From Urophycis tenuis (taxonomy: Eukaryota; Chordata; Actinopteri; Gadiformes; Phycidae), in assembly GCA_036785325.1 (NCBI GenBank), contig JAXIVH010000012.1:2198642-2262641 (forward strand): a stretch of DNA of 64,000 bases, given 5' to 3'. A program made the position numbers and the translations under genes. How positions within the stretch are numbered: the stretch's first letter is position 1; every line of letters starts with the position of its first letter. This document shows, in pieces, positions 1 through 10,079 of the stretch. The notes under the pieces are model-generated. The model worked only from the letters and a program-made list of their open reading frames with translations. It was not told the DNA's origin and made no database searches.

Positions 1-51
1 CAGTAGAGCATCAGTAAGCCATCACAGTGTAACGCAGTAAACAGCTGGGGC

Positions 52-185
52 GGAGCTTAGGGGGGGGGGGCTGGGAGGGCGGTACTCCCCCGGCCCGGGC
101 CCCTATACCGGACCAGGTAGGAAGGGGAGGCAACCCTCTCCCCCCCCAGTTAGGAGGGGGAGGCAACCCTCTCCCCCGGACTGGG
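52..185. repeat. G/C-rich low-complexity repeat
   Basis: A run of ten G at 61-70 is followed by a purine/pyrimidine-asymmetric stretch in which AGGCAACCCTCTCCCC occurs twice about 33 bases apart (near 128 and 161). The proline-rich reading frame on the minus strand here follows from the C-rich composition and is not a gene. Confidence 0.7.
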
Positions 186-655
186 CCCAGGGGGAAACAT
201 ATAATCAACCAACCAGAGGGGGTCAGTAAATACCCAAACCCACCCGATTCAACATGAGATTATTTACCATCTCAACGTGTGGAAACTGCCATAATTATTG
301 AAACAAATGCAGACCCATTTTATTCCAATATGATGGAAGCAGCACCTCCCGCAGGCGGGCTGGAGTAGCTTAGTGTTCACAACTACCGGATCTATAGGTT
401 GAGCCCAGTCAGGATGAGTCATGGTTGGTAAAAACTTTACAAGGACTGACTTTAGTCATGTAGTTAAGTGTTAAATATTTAATAAAATGCTGTGCTGCAT
501 CATGACTGGCTTCATTTTCACTCTCACAGTTAACTTTACTACGTGCAAATTTACAAGTGGAACGTCGATATTGGCGCCAAATTTCTGTTATATTCTGGTC
601 AACCGCCCACTTGTCAACAGAGTACAAGCTAGGTGGATCATTTACAGCTAAGCTA
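186..655. other. No recognisable gene
   Basis: Mixed-composition sequence. I see no protein family, RNA gene or clear repeat boundary in it. Confidence 0.5.
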
Positions 656-659
656 AAAA

Positions 660-830
660 TGAGTGGCAGTTCATATAAACATAAAAGTGGAGCGACAAAG
701 CGAAATTGCTAAATTAGAAAACCTGGACATATATTTTGTTCGTCCTCCTGGAGATGAACCTGACGTTGTTGTTAGCAATTCAGGTCCGCCAATACTGACA
801 GCACAGTCAGGGAGCCAGATTTACAGGTAG
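660..830 (+). pseudogene. Possible hAT-like transposase N-terminal relic
   Basis: Translation from ATG 660 gives a short start followed by KHKSGATKR, which resembles the basic KxKSGAxKRK start of hAT/ZMYM-type transposases. After a frameshift it continues as EIAKLENLDIYFVRPPGDEP, in the position where such proteins usually carry a K-L-x-x-Y/F-F segment. It stops soon after. No catalytic domain is visible. The similarity is short and partly remembered, so it could be coincidental. Confidence 0.33.
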
Positions 831-1140
831 CAATTCTAACAATCACTATAGAATGATGTGGTCTCTATATCCATGGTGCTGAACTGCTTTGAATTTATGT
901 TGTTTTATTATTAGGGGCCAGGTAGCTTAATGTTTTTGTTGTTCTCTCGGTTTGTTATACTTCATATCCGTTTGATTAACATAACCGTGTGTCAGAAATG
1001 TGGTAATGCTTGTAAGCTTCGCTGTTGTGGGCATGAGCATGTTGTAAAGCGATGTTATTATTGTAACTGCTGCCACCAATGTAACTGAGCGTATGGACGC
1101 CTATACAGACTATAAAATAAAAACACAGAGGCTCCGCTGT

Positions 1141-1541
1141 TGAACAGGACGTCCATCCATCCATTATCGTAACCGCTTATCCTTCTACGAGGGTCGCGGG
1201 GGGGCTGGAGCCAATCCCAGCTGCAATGGGCGAGAGGCGGGGTACACCCTGGACAGGTCGCCAGCCTTTCACAGGGCTAACATATATAGACAAACAACCA
1301 TTCACACTCACATACACACCTATGGTCAATTTAGAGACACCAATTAACCTAATCCCCAACCTGCATGTTTTTGGTCTGTGGGAGGAAGCCGGAGTACCCG
1401 GAGAGAACCCACGCAAGCACGGGGAGAACATGCAAACTCCACACAGAAAGGTCCCGGGTCCCAGGTGGATTCGAACCCAGAACCCTCTTGCTGTGAGGCG
1501 ACAGTGCTAACCACTTCACCACCGTGCCGTGAACAGGACGT
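1141..1541 (-). mobile_element. tRNA-derived SINE with 12-bp target duplication
   Basis: Read on the minus strand, this begins with a tRNA-like head. It has an A-box-like GTGGTTAGCACTG (complement of 1502-1514) and a B box GGTTCGAATCC (complement near 1467-1477). A body of a kind common in teleost genomes follows, ending in ATGG repeats (complement of 1153-1163). The element spans 1153-1529 and is flanked by identical copies of TGAACAGGACGT at 1141-1152 and 1530-1541, a textbook LINE-mediated target-site duplication. I recognise the body as the abundant acanthomorph SINE group related to AFC/V-SINEs, but the exact subfamily is not determined. Confidence 0.88.
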
Positions 1542-1544
1542 GCG

Positions 1545-1897
1545 TTCCCTTATTACTCTTCTCACTTCCCATTTTTTCGTCAATTGCAGCACACAAAAAC
1601 ATACACTTCCGCTCCACCCCTCCAAAATAAACCCCCCACATATACACTGTAAATGCTAAACCGGAAGAAACATAAATTGACTCTAAGCTGTCTGCCCAAA
1701 AAATAGGTTACATTATCATGAGCTTTATTGGGTTTAAAGGGCCCGGTCATGTGCCCCGCCCCCGGCCCGCACTGATTTGTTCCGCTGCTGGTGAACAGGT
1801 ACAGTAGAAGTCTTTAGTTTAGTGTTGTGATCTATTGTGGGTGACCTCTCCAAACATGCTGCTGATATGGCACAGTCCTCTCTTTCTCCCTCCCCCC
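1545..1897. other. No recognisable gene
   Basis: Unique-looking sequence containing a run GAGCTTTATTGGGTTTAAAG near 1720. No coding or RNA feature can be supported. Confidence 0.5.
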
Positions 1898-1975
1898 TCC
1901 CTCCCCCTTTCTCTCTCTCTCTGTCTCTGTCTCTGTCTCTGTCTCTCTCTGTCTCTCTCTCAGTCTCTGTCTCTG

Positions 1976-2010
<35 letters not shown>

Positions 2011-2032
2011 CTCTCTCTCTCTCGCTCTCCCT
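1898..2032. repeat. CT-rich microsatellite (CTCTGT variants)
   Basis: A stretch of CT repeats interspersed with CTGT and CTTT. It produces serine/leucine-rich frames on one strand and arginine/glutamate-rich frames on the other, none of them credible genes. Confidence 0.9.
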
Positions 2033-2740
2033 TCCTCCATATGCTACACACACCCATCCTCTCCTGTCCTCCCTTCTCCCTCCTCCCCCTCACTTCCTCC
2101 ACTCCATCAACAACATCCTCCTGCTTCTTACTCCTCGAGAAACACCTCCAGAGGTGTTGCTCTGGAGGTGTGTGTGGATCAGTGTACCGACGGCCCTGCA
2201 GTCTGCAGAGAGGAGGTGAAGCACCTTGTTACTCCTTACTCCTCATAGAGGGGAAGGGTCATCACAGGGTGACTCCTCCAGGCTGTGTGAGTATCCAACA
2301 AAGCTGTGGAACACCAACCAGTCATGATGTACTCTGTAGCACCTCCTCAAACACCACCTCCCCCTCAGTGCCCCTCTCCTTATGTCTCCTCCCCTCCTCC
2401 CCCCTCCTCCCTCTTCCTCCCTTCTCCCTTCTGGTCTGTAATGTTCTCTCTCTAAGTGACAAGTTCTCATCCTGCTGATGAGTGCACATTTCTTTACCTT
2501 CTCCTCATTGTTGGAGGAGAGGAGGAGAAGCAGGAGGAGAGGAGGAGGGAAAGAGGAGAGGGGAGGGGAGGAGTGGAAGGAGGGTAGGGGGAGAGGGAGG
2601 GAGAACATTTTGCTGCAATCTGATGGACACTTGATTGTGATTACCAGTGGATACGCTGCAGCTTCTGCCTTCAGCAGGAGCTGCAGAAAGACAGCAAGCA
2701 GCAGTGGAGAGCAGCAGAGACCACTACATACTTGAAGAGA
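2033..2740. other. Low-complexity pyrimidine/purine-rich spacer
   Basis: CT-rich to 2450, then GA-rich (GGAGGA runs) at 2505-2600. No conserved protein is visible. At 2740-2795 there are a few CAGTACAAAC-type units, the complement of the CTGGTCTGTA minisatellite seen at 26190-27395. Confidence 0.55.
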
Positions 2741-2806
2741 CCTGTAGAAGCCAGTACAGACCAGTTCAAACCAGTACAAACCAGTAAAGACCAATAACTA
2801 TCTGTG

Positions 2807-2831
2807 TGTCTGTCTGTCCGTCCGTCCGTCC

Positions 2832-2880
<49 letters not shown>
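2807..2880. repeat. TCTG/TCCG/CTAT compound microsatellite
   Basis: TGTCTG, then TCCG repeats, then an uninterrupted run of CTAT units to 2880. Confidence 0.95.
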
Positions 2881-2898
2881 AAAACCGTGTAAAACATG

Positions 2899-3135
2899 AT
2901 TGATGGTTATGTTGTAGTTATAGTGATGGTTAGGTTATAGTGATGGTTATATTGTAGTTATAGTGATGGTTATAGTTATGGTGATGGTTATAGTTATAGT
3001 GATGGTTCTAGTTATTGTGATGGTTATGGTGATGTTATATTGTAGTTATAGTGGTGGTTATAGTTATGGTGATGGTTATAATTATAGTGATGGTTCTATG
3101 GTGATGATTATAGTTATAGTGATGGTTATATTGTG
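2899..3135. repeat. Degenerate GTGATGGTTATAGTTATA minisatellite
   Basis: About a dozen imperfect units built from GTGATGGTTAT and AGTTATA. Spacing varies between units, suggesting an old or rapidly slipping array. Confidence 0.85.
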
Positions 3136-3507
3136 AGAACCATTCTCACTACTCTCCACTGAGGAAACCTCCTCTACCCTGCTGTCTTCCCTCTCATCCT
3201 CTTTAGACTCCTTCTGTCCCCTCTCATCAAGACAAGCCTAAAGCCTAAATATTTCTTTTTTTTTTCATGCAGAAGACAGCAGGCCCAAGTCATCCAGTCC
3301 TCAATCATATTCACACCGTAAAGAAGAACAGAAAACTAATATCATGGCCAGAATTATGTAGCTTACTAATCGGCAATGAGAGACAGGTAGCTGAGCTACT
3401 CAGGTCAAATAATTGGATTCACTTCAATAATTATATAAGCCATTCATGCCACAAATAACAGTAACATCGCATTCAAATCAATTAATCATGTAGGCCTACT
3501 TCAGGAA

Positions 3508-4165
3508 TCAGTCATTGGAGTGAGTCTCAAGATCTTGAAGAAAGGACTCTGCTTCTCTGGGGCTTTGAAACATGACTGCTTTGCCCGCTGCAATGATCTT
3601 CAGTGTGGCAGGGTAAAGAAGAGAGTATTCCATCTTCATTTCGCGGACCTTTTTCTTGATGTCATCAAACTGCCGGTGTTTAAGGACAATACCAGCGCTG
3701 TAAACAGGAAAGATGTGGACGCGTTTGCCTTTAAATTTAAGTTCTGTCTTCTCATGTGAGAGACGTAGAATCAGTTGTTTGTCCTGGAGGCTGAGAAATT
3801 TCACAAGGATGGGCCAGCATTCGGCTCATTCCTTTGTAACGTAGTGGAAGAACGGTGGCCCTCTCCATGACTGGAGGAGTCATGAAGTTCTCTTCCCCAA
3901 GAAGTATATGGTTAAGGCCTCTCATGAAGCTGAGGGTGTCCTGGCCCTCTGATTTTTCTGGAACATGCAAGAAGCGCAGGTTGAATGCTCTGATTCTCCG
4001 CATCCTCAATTTTATACAAGTATTTTAACCTGTTTTTGAAGTTCGGTTAAGTTGTCCTCATTAGAGCTTACTCTTTGTTCAAGTTCTGAAACATGATCAC
4101 AAAGTGTGGACAACAAGCCTTGTATTGTTTTGTAATCCAGATTGAATATTGTCCATCTTTGGGTC
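3508..4165 (-). pseudogene. L1/Tx1-like LINE ORF1 relic
   Basis: On the minus strand three successive pieces read in the order expected for an L1-type ORF1 nucleic-acid chaperone. First is a heptad-rich coiled coil containing VSELEQRVSSNEDNLTELQK (4165-4012). Next is an RRM-like part with RIRAFNLRFLHVPEKSEGQD (4009-3752). Last is the C-terminal domain with ILRLSHEKTELKFKGKRVHI and SLLYPATLKIIAAG (3804-3508). The pieces lie in different frames, so the copy is dead. The family binds LINE RNA in the ribonucleoprotein. No linked reverse transcriptase is found, and the upstream side is cut at about 4165 by another repeat. Confidence 0.75.
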
Positions 4166-4413
4166 CAAGGCAAGGCAAGGCAAGGCAAGTTTATTTGTAT
4201 AGCACAATTCAGCAGCAAGGCAATTCATTGTGCTTTACATACATAAAAGCATTAAAATACAATAAAAGCATAGCAAAAAACAAACAAACAAAAATAACAC
4301 ATACATACATACATATACAGCATTAAAAGCATTGAAATTAAAATACAAGCATAAAAAGGAAAAGATAGATAGATAGATAGATAGATAGATTGATTGATTG
4401 ATTGATTGATTGG
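4166..4413. mobile_element. Interspersed repeat end (AGGCAAGGCAAG...TTTATTTGTATAGCAC) with GATA/GATT tail
   Basis: Four AGGCA units lead into TTTATTTGTATAGCAC and GTGCTTTACA. This arrangement is widespread in teleosts and looks like a retroelement 3' end in reverse orientation, with its AATAAA-like signal on the complementary strand. It runs into an A-rich stretch and then GATA and GATT tetranucleotides at 4365-4413. It interrupts the L1-like ORF1 relic. Sequence typical of the same repeat resumes at about 6672. Confidence 0.55.
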
Positions 4414-4519
4414 GTCGCCGTAGCAGGCAGGGTACATATAAATACAATACAAAACATCTAAATTGGGTTAATGTCCCGCTGGACATTTGGGGGGACCTCG
4501 CCGTAAAAATTGACTCGTC

Positions 4520-4665
4520 GGCACGTGGATGGCGTCGTGACAGTTCGTCGTTCACGTGGATGAAGTCGTGACAGGTCGTCGTTCACGTTGATGGTGTCGT
4601 GACAGGTCATCGTTCACGTGGATGGTGTGGTGATAGGTTGTCGTTTTCACAAGGATGGCGTGACA
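4520..4665. repeat. 31-bp minisatellite
   Basis: Four to five units of about 31 bp, each containing GTTCACGTGGATGG and GTCGTGACAGGTCGTC variants. Confidence 0.85.
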
Positions 4666-4698
4666 GGTTCTCGTTTGTGGCTGTCCACGCACTGTGCG

Positions 4699-6550
4699 GT
4701 ATGGCCGACTTTGACGGCACACCCTGGCCCCGCCCTTCGAGGTAGAGCCGTAAATAGCACAACTTTAGTTAAGAATCACGTTTCAGCTGTACTGACCAAT
4801 TTTGAAGCAGAACGGATAAATCCCTTGGGAGGAATTTGTTCACAAACATGGGTATAAAAGACGATATAATTGAATATGGCCGACTTTGACGGCACGCCAT
4901 GGCCACGCCCTTCGACGTGGAGTCTCAAAAAGCACACCTTAAGTTAAGAATCACGTTTCAAATGCACTGACCAATTTTGAAGCAGAACGGAAAAATCCCA
5001 TGGGAGGAGTTCCTTCACAAACATGGGTATAAAAACGACATAATTGAATATGGCCGACTTTGAAGGAAAGCCATGACCACGCCCTTTGAGGTAGGGTCGG
5101 AAATAGCACAACTTTTGGTAAGAACCATGTTCTGAATCTACCCCAAAAATTTGGAGGCCAAGCGACAAATCCCCTGGGAGGAGTTCGTTCAAATAGGACG
5201 CGAAAATCGAAAATGACAAAAATTAAAATGACAATATCTGACTTCCGGTGGGTTTTTTGGTATCGGTCCAAGAGGCTTTTTTGTAGGGCTAGCCCAGGTT
5301 AATATCCATACCGAGTTTTATACATATCGGTGAAACTCGGTGTCGTGGAAAAAACGAAAAAATTGATTATGGCCGAATTTGACGGTACGCCGTGGCCACG
5401 CCCTTTGAGGTAGAGTCCCAAATAGCACAACTTTTCCCAAGTTCCATGTTGGGAACCTACACAAACAATTTGAAGTCCAATCGACAAATCCCCTGGGAGG
5501 AGTTCGTTCAAATACAACGCGAAAATTGCAAATTTTAAATGCAATTATCTGACTTCCGGTGGTTTAAGGGGTATGGGTCCAAGAGGCTTTTTTGTAGGTC
5601 TGGGCCTGTGTAACGTGCCTACCGAGTTTCATACATGTAGGTGAAACGTGGTGTTGGGGCTGTTGTTTTTAAAGCCTGTAGGGGGCGCTACTACCACGAC
5701 AAGCACGATTTTTGGTATGTTAGGTTTTGGCAGAGGTATACACGTGTTCTGTGAATTTCATATTCATAACTATTATGGTGTTTGCACAGTGATTTACGCT
5801 GCTTTTAGAGTGCCATCCAATGGCTGTATTTTTTCCCCCTTTTGACACAAGTCTCAGGGCGTCATGGGCTAGCAGCACACCAAGTTTCATTTAAATCTCC
5901 CTTGCCAATGTTGAGATATAAACTTCTTGATTTTAAAGAGCGCCACCTGGTGGCAATGACCACAAATTTTGTGGGATGCATCAAGGACGTACACGGAAGT
6001 AGGGCTCCAAGTTTGGTGTTGAACAGACATAGCAATGTGGAGAAATGGTCCACTTACTTTTTTTACGTAAAATGTACACATCTAAACAAATTTATAAAGC
6101 ACTATAACACGCTTATCTTCGGGAATTTCAATAAACTTCCGATTACTTTTTTTCATTATATAGAATGTAGATACTACATGTGGAGTTTCGTGAAAATCGG
6201 TGAAAGCCACATGGAATAGATGTCTACGACGCACTTTTTTGCGTTTTTGCGTTTTAGCCAAAAAAAAGTATGGCGCAAATGGGCGTGGCCTACATCAGGA
6301 GATGCAGCATGATTGCCCGCATATGTGGATATAAAGTTTTTGAGTGTGCGACAAAGTATGCAGGAGTTATTAGCATTACGGTTATTTTTTTAAATAGCGC
6401 CACCTATAGGTGAGAAATTAACGTGTCGCATAGAATATATCAATTTTCACCAGGCCTGAGAGATGTGCCAAAAAAAATTGAGTTTTCGTATATGTTCAGA
6501 TAGTGCAAATCAACCTCAAAGTTCCTAGAAAATAATGACAAACGGACCAA
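4699..6550. mobile_element. Unclassified teleost repeat with about 175-bp internal units
   Basis: The block GGCCGACTTTGA recurs at about 4703, 4878 and 5052, with a diverged copy at 5371. Each is followed by a CACGCCCTT-like motif, a TAGCACAACTT-like motif and an AAATCCC..GGGAGGA motif. Units are about 175 bp, then 319 bp. Further right are more GGCGCTACTACC and GAGCGCCACCTGGTGGCAA motifs. I see no reverse transcriptase or transposase in any frame. I recognise the style of sequence from fish genomes but cannot name the family. Confidence 0.5.
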
Positions 6551-6556
6551 TAACAA

Positions 6557-6668
6557 TAGGGACCTTCGTCCTGTTTCACAGGCTCGGTCCCTAAGGACCT
6601 TCGTCCTGTTTCACAGGCTCGGTCCCTAACAATAGGGACCTTCGTCCTGTTTCACAGGCTCGGTCCCT
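6557..6668. repeat. Three hairpin-forming tandem units
   Basis: Units at 6557-6593, 6594-6627 and 6633-6668 each read (A)GGGACCTTCGTCC, TGTTTCAC, AGGCTCGGTCCCT. The outer arms AGGGACC and GGTCCCT pair, and an inner CCTGT/ACAGG can pair. The middle unit lacks part of the first arm. They sit at the boundary between two interspersed repeats. Confidence 0.8.
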
Positions 6669-6671
6669 AAT

Positions 6672-7067
6672 TAAAACATGTTAAGATAAGCTTAGGGGAA
6701 GGCTGCAGCAAACATAAAGGTCTTTAATCTGGATTTAAAAGTGGTGAGTGTTTCAGCAGACCTACAACTTTCTGGCAGTTTGTTCCATATATGTGGCGCG
6801 TAAAAGGCGCGTCCAAGTGGGAAAGCATGTCCATTTTCATTTGCTGTATTGCGTCCCAGATTGTCTGATTGGAAATCGGCGTCTGCTCCATGTGGATCTT
6901 GGTTTGGTTAATGGAAACAAAGTTTCCTTGCGACAACCAAGGTTTCTTTGCAGCAAACAAAGGTACAGTTTTTGTATGATTAGTTGCGAGATAATAGAGC
7001 TTAAGGGTTAAGGCATGAAGGCCAATTGATACTGTGTGAAATGTGCCAAATCTACATTCTAACGGAA
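6672..7067. mobile_element. Continuation of interspersed repeat (AAAGGTCTTTAATCTGG type)
   Basis: Contains AAAGGTCTTTAATCTGGATT and a CAGTTTGTTCCATATATGTG segment, which in many fish accompany the TTTATTTGTATAGCAC end seen at 4180. This suggests 4166-4413 and 6672-7067 are halves of one repeat split by the 4440-6670 insertion. That is inferred from remembered family structure. Confidence 0.4.
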
Positions 7068-8369
7068 CAAGATAAACTCCTCTGCCTCCAACCCCAGAAA
7101 ACTGTTTTCCATGTTCTCCTCTCTCCTCACCCCCCCCCGCCCCCCGCTCACTCACTGCTGATGATTTTGACTACTTTACCAAGAAGGTGACAGACATCAG
7201 CATCTCCCTTACCCCTGCTGCTACCTTCCCTAGCCCCACCTCCACAGCTATCCTCCCTCCCCCCACTCCCACCTCTGCTAGACTTAACCGCTTTACCTCT
7301 CTCTCCTCCGAAGAGGTCCAGAGACTGGTCGCATCCAACCATGCAACCACCTGTCCTCTTAACCCTATCACCTCCTCCCTTCTCCAGGCCATCTCCACCA
7401 AAATCTTACCATTCATCACCACCCTCATCACCCTCACCCCAGGTCTCATCCCAGCACCCTTCAAAACTGCATCAAATCACTCCTCAAGAAACCTACCCTT
7501 GACACTGCTGACATCCAGAACTACAGACTGGTATCTCTGCTATCATTCCTTTCTAAAACCCTGAAACGTGCAGTCTAACCAACTGTCCTCTTACCTCTCA
7601 GAAAACGAGTTGCTTGATCCCCATCAGTCTGGCTTCAAAAGTGCACACTCTGCAGAGAACCTCGGCCCTCCTGACGGTGACCGAGTCGCTTCGTGCCACC
7701 AAAGCCTCTTCCCTCTCGTCGGTGCTTGTTCTCCTCGACCTGTCTGCGGTGTTGGACACCGTTAACCACCATACCCTCCTCACCACCCTCGCTGAACGCT
7801 GAACTGGGCATTACTGACACTGGGCTAGCCTGGTTCACATCTTACCTTATGGACCGCACTTATCAGGTCACATGGAACGGCTCCCTGTCCAAACCCCGCT
7901 CGCTAAACACTGGTGTCCCTCAAGGCTCAGTACTAGGACTGCTTCTGTTCTCCCTATATACCAAATCTCTAGGCTCTGTAATCACATCACACGGTTTCTC
8001 CTATCACTGTTATGGAGACGACACTCAACTGTTCCTCTCCTTCCCCCCCTCAGACACTCTGATTGCAACCCGCATCTCAGAATGCTTGGCAGACATCAGC
8101 TCTTGGACAACTCCCATCAACTCAAGCTCAATCTCGCAAAGACTGAGCTTCTCTTCATACCGGGGAAAGACTCTCACAGGGACCTACTGTTCTCGGTCGA
8201 GGGCATCACTGTATCTGCCTCACCGACCGCAAGGAACCTGGGTGTAATAGTTGACAACCAACTGTCCTCACTGCAGTGACCCGATCCTGTAGATTTGCTC
8301 TCTACAAGTTCCGCAAGATCTGGCCATTCCTCACGAGGGAAGCAACACAGCTCCTGACCCAAGCAGCCT
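7068..8369 (+). pseudogene. L2-type LINE reverse transcriptase, broken (5' part)
   Basis: Starting at about 7068, where KINSSASNPRKLF appears, this encodes the linker and reverse transcriptase of an L2-clade LINE in several shifted frames. Recognisable pieces are LLDLSAVLDTVNHHTLL (palm motif A region), GVPQGSVLGLLLFSLYTK (motif B) and YGDDTQLFLS (motif C, normally ADD, here GDD). Next come KLNLAKTELLFIPG and NLGVIVDNQLSS, and RFALYKFRKIWPFLTREA at the right edge. Frameshifts and stops occur throughout, and the EN domain is missing, so the copy is 5'-truncated. At about 8370 it is cut by another LINE. The C-terminus resumes at 9800 and the 3' tail at 13400. Confidence 0.88.
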
Positions 8370-9735
8370 TCCACTCTGAAGACCCATGTGAGTACAAGAA
8401 AACCCGGTACGAGCTCAGGAAATCGATAAAAGCAGCCAAGGAACAGTGGCTCCAACGCCAGGCTGCGGAGTGGGCTTAAGACCATGACGGACTATAAGGG
8501 TAAGGGCTACCATGTGGGGGAGGTGACCGCTTCTCTTCCAGAGGAGCTGAACGCCTTCTACGCCCGCTTTGAGGTGCACAACAAGCCTGAGGTCTTGTTG
8601 GAAAAGGACAGCTGCCCACTCAAGATATCTCGGGCAGATGTGTGCAAACCCTTTAAAAAGGTGAAGGCACACAAAGCTCCTGGTTTGGACAATATCCCGA
8701 GTCGTGCCCTAATGCCATGCGCACACGAACTGGCAGATGTCTTCACAGACATCTTCAACCTCTCCCTGCTCCAGTCTGTAGTCCTCACATGCTTCAAGAT
8801 GTCCACCATCATCCCGGTCCCAAATAAATCAAACGTGAGCTGCCTAAATAACTACCGCCCAATGGCACTCACCTCTGTTGCCATTAAGTGCTTTGAGTTA
8901 GTCAAAGCTCACATTACATCCTCCCTGCCCACCACATTAGATCCGCTTCAGTTTGCCTACAGGCCAAACCGATCCACGGACGATGCAATAGCATTCGTAC
9001 TGCACACTGCCCTCTCCCACCTGAAACAGAGGGACACGTATGTGTGGATGCTGTTCATCGACTACAGCTCTGCCATTAACAGCATAGTGCTGTCCAGACT
9101 TGTCGCGAAGCTCCTAGACCTGCACATCAGTTCCACCTTGTGCAGCTGGATCCTGGACTTCCTGACAAGCAGGCCACAGGCTGTTCGGATCGGCAACGCC
9201 ACCTCCTCCACACTTACTCACAGCACCGGACCCCCCCAGGGATGTGTCCTCAGCCCCCTGCTGTACTCCCTGTTCACCCACGACTGCACAAACAAACACA
9301 GCTCCAACACGTCATTAAATTTGCGGACGACACCACCATCATCGGCTGCATCACTGGCGGTGACGAGCCACCAGACCAGAATCAGCAGGTTCAGAGACAG
9401 CTTCATTCCACAAGCCATCAAGCTACTGAACTGCTGATACAACACTGCACACACATGACTGGTCTCCCCCCCCCCCCCCCCCCCCCCAACACACACACAC
9501 ACACACATACACATACACACACACATGCACTGGCCACCTATGTAAAATTTTAACATTTTTGCTGCTATGTCCCTGCACCCCACTCATTACCTCACTTAAT
9601 TTTATTCTTTTAGAAATATTGTATACTATTGAATACTATTTATTGTGTTGGCATAGGTGTTTTATTTTATTATGTTTTAGCCTGGAGTCTATTTTATTCT
9701 TAATGTTATTCTTAATTGTTCGGGTTTACTGTATA
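8370..9735 (+). pseudogene. CR1/Jockey-group LINE fragment, internally deleted
   Basis: One frame (8484-9437) reads through much of a reverse transcriptase: KAPGLDNIPSRAL, NNYRPMALTSVAIKCFE, LDPLQFAYRPNRSTDDA, LFIDYSSAINSI (motif A, with N for the usual F) and GPPQGCVLSPLLYSLF (motif B). The motif C segment IKFADDTTIIGC lies in another frame just downstream. The copy then jumps directly to the C-terminal signature RISRFRDSFIPQAIKLLN, so roughly the last third of the protein is deleted. The N-terminal part before 8484 (YKKTRYELRKSIKAAKEQW) is in a different frame. It lies within the L2 relic and so is younger than it. Exact family name is uncertain. Confidence 0.82.
9464..9532. repeat. Poly-C and AC microsatellite
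   Basis: A run of more than 20 C followed by AC repeats with TACA interruptions, located in the 3' untranslated part of the CR1-like fragment. Confidence 0.93.
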
Positions 9736-9799
9736 TCGCAAAGTTGAATGATCCGAGCAACAAGAAGTTCACTGCTGGTAATAATGTACTGCCCCTACC

Positions 9800-10056
9800 T
9801 ACCTCCAAGCCTTAGTGAAACCCCACGCCCCTGCTCGAGCACTCTGCTCAACTACCTCAACTGGCCGACTCGTACCTTCATCACTAAAAGGATGAAAATT
9901 TCGGACGGCAAAATCACAACTCTTCTGTGTTTTGGCACCACAGTGGTGGAACGAGCTCCCTGCCAATGTCAGGACTGCAGAGTCACTCCCCATCTTCCGG
10001 AAGAGACTCAAGACTCACTTGTTCAGAGTTCACCTGAACCCTGCATAACATCCATC
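9800..10056 (+). pseudogene. L2-type LINE C-terminus
   Basis: Translation gives QALVKPHAPARAL, then STGRLVPSSLK, then WWNELPANVRTAESLPIFRK and RLKTHLFRVHLNPA followed by TAA near 10052. This is the conserved C-terminal tail of L2-type polyproteins. It is the continuation of the relic broken at 8370 and ends shortly before the 5' end of the Rex1 copy. Confidence 0.85.
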
Positions 10057-10079
10057 CTCTATCTCTAAAGAAATATCTG

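Noticed and set aside
2243..2794. 183-codon minus-strand frame
   Set aside because: Covers CT/GA-rich low-complexity DNA and decamer repeats; no domain.
5842..6219. 125-codon plus-strand frame
   Set aside because: Lies in the unclassified interspersed repeat; no similarity recognised, and neighbouring units are not open.
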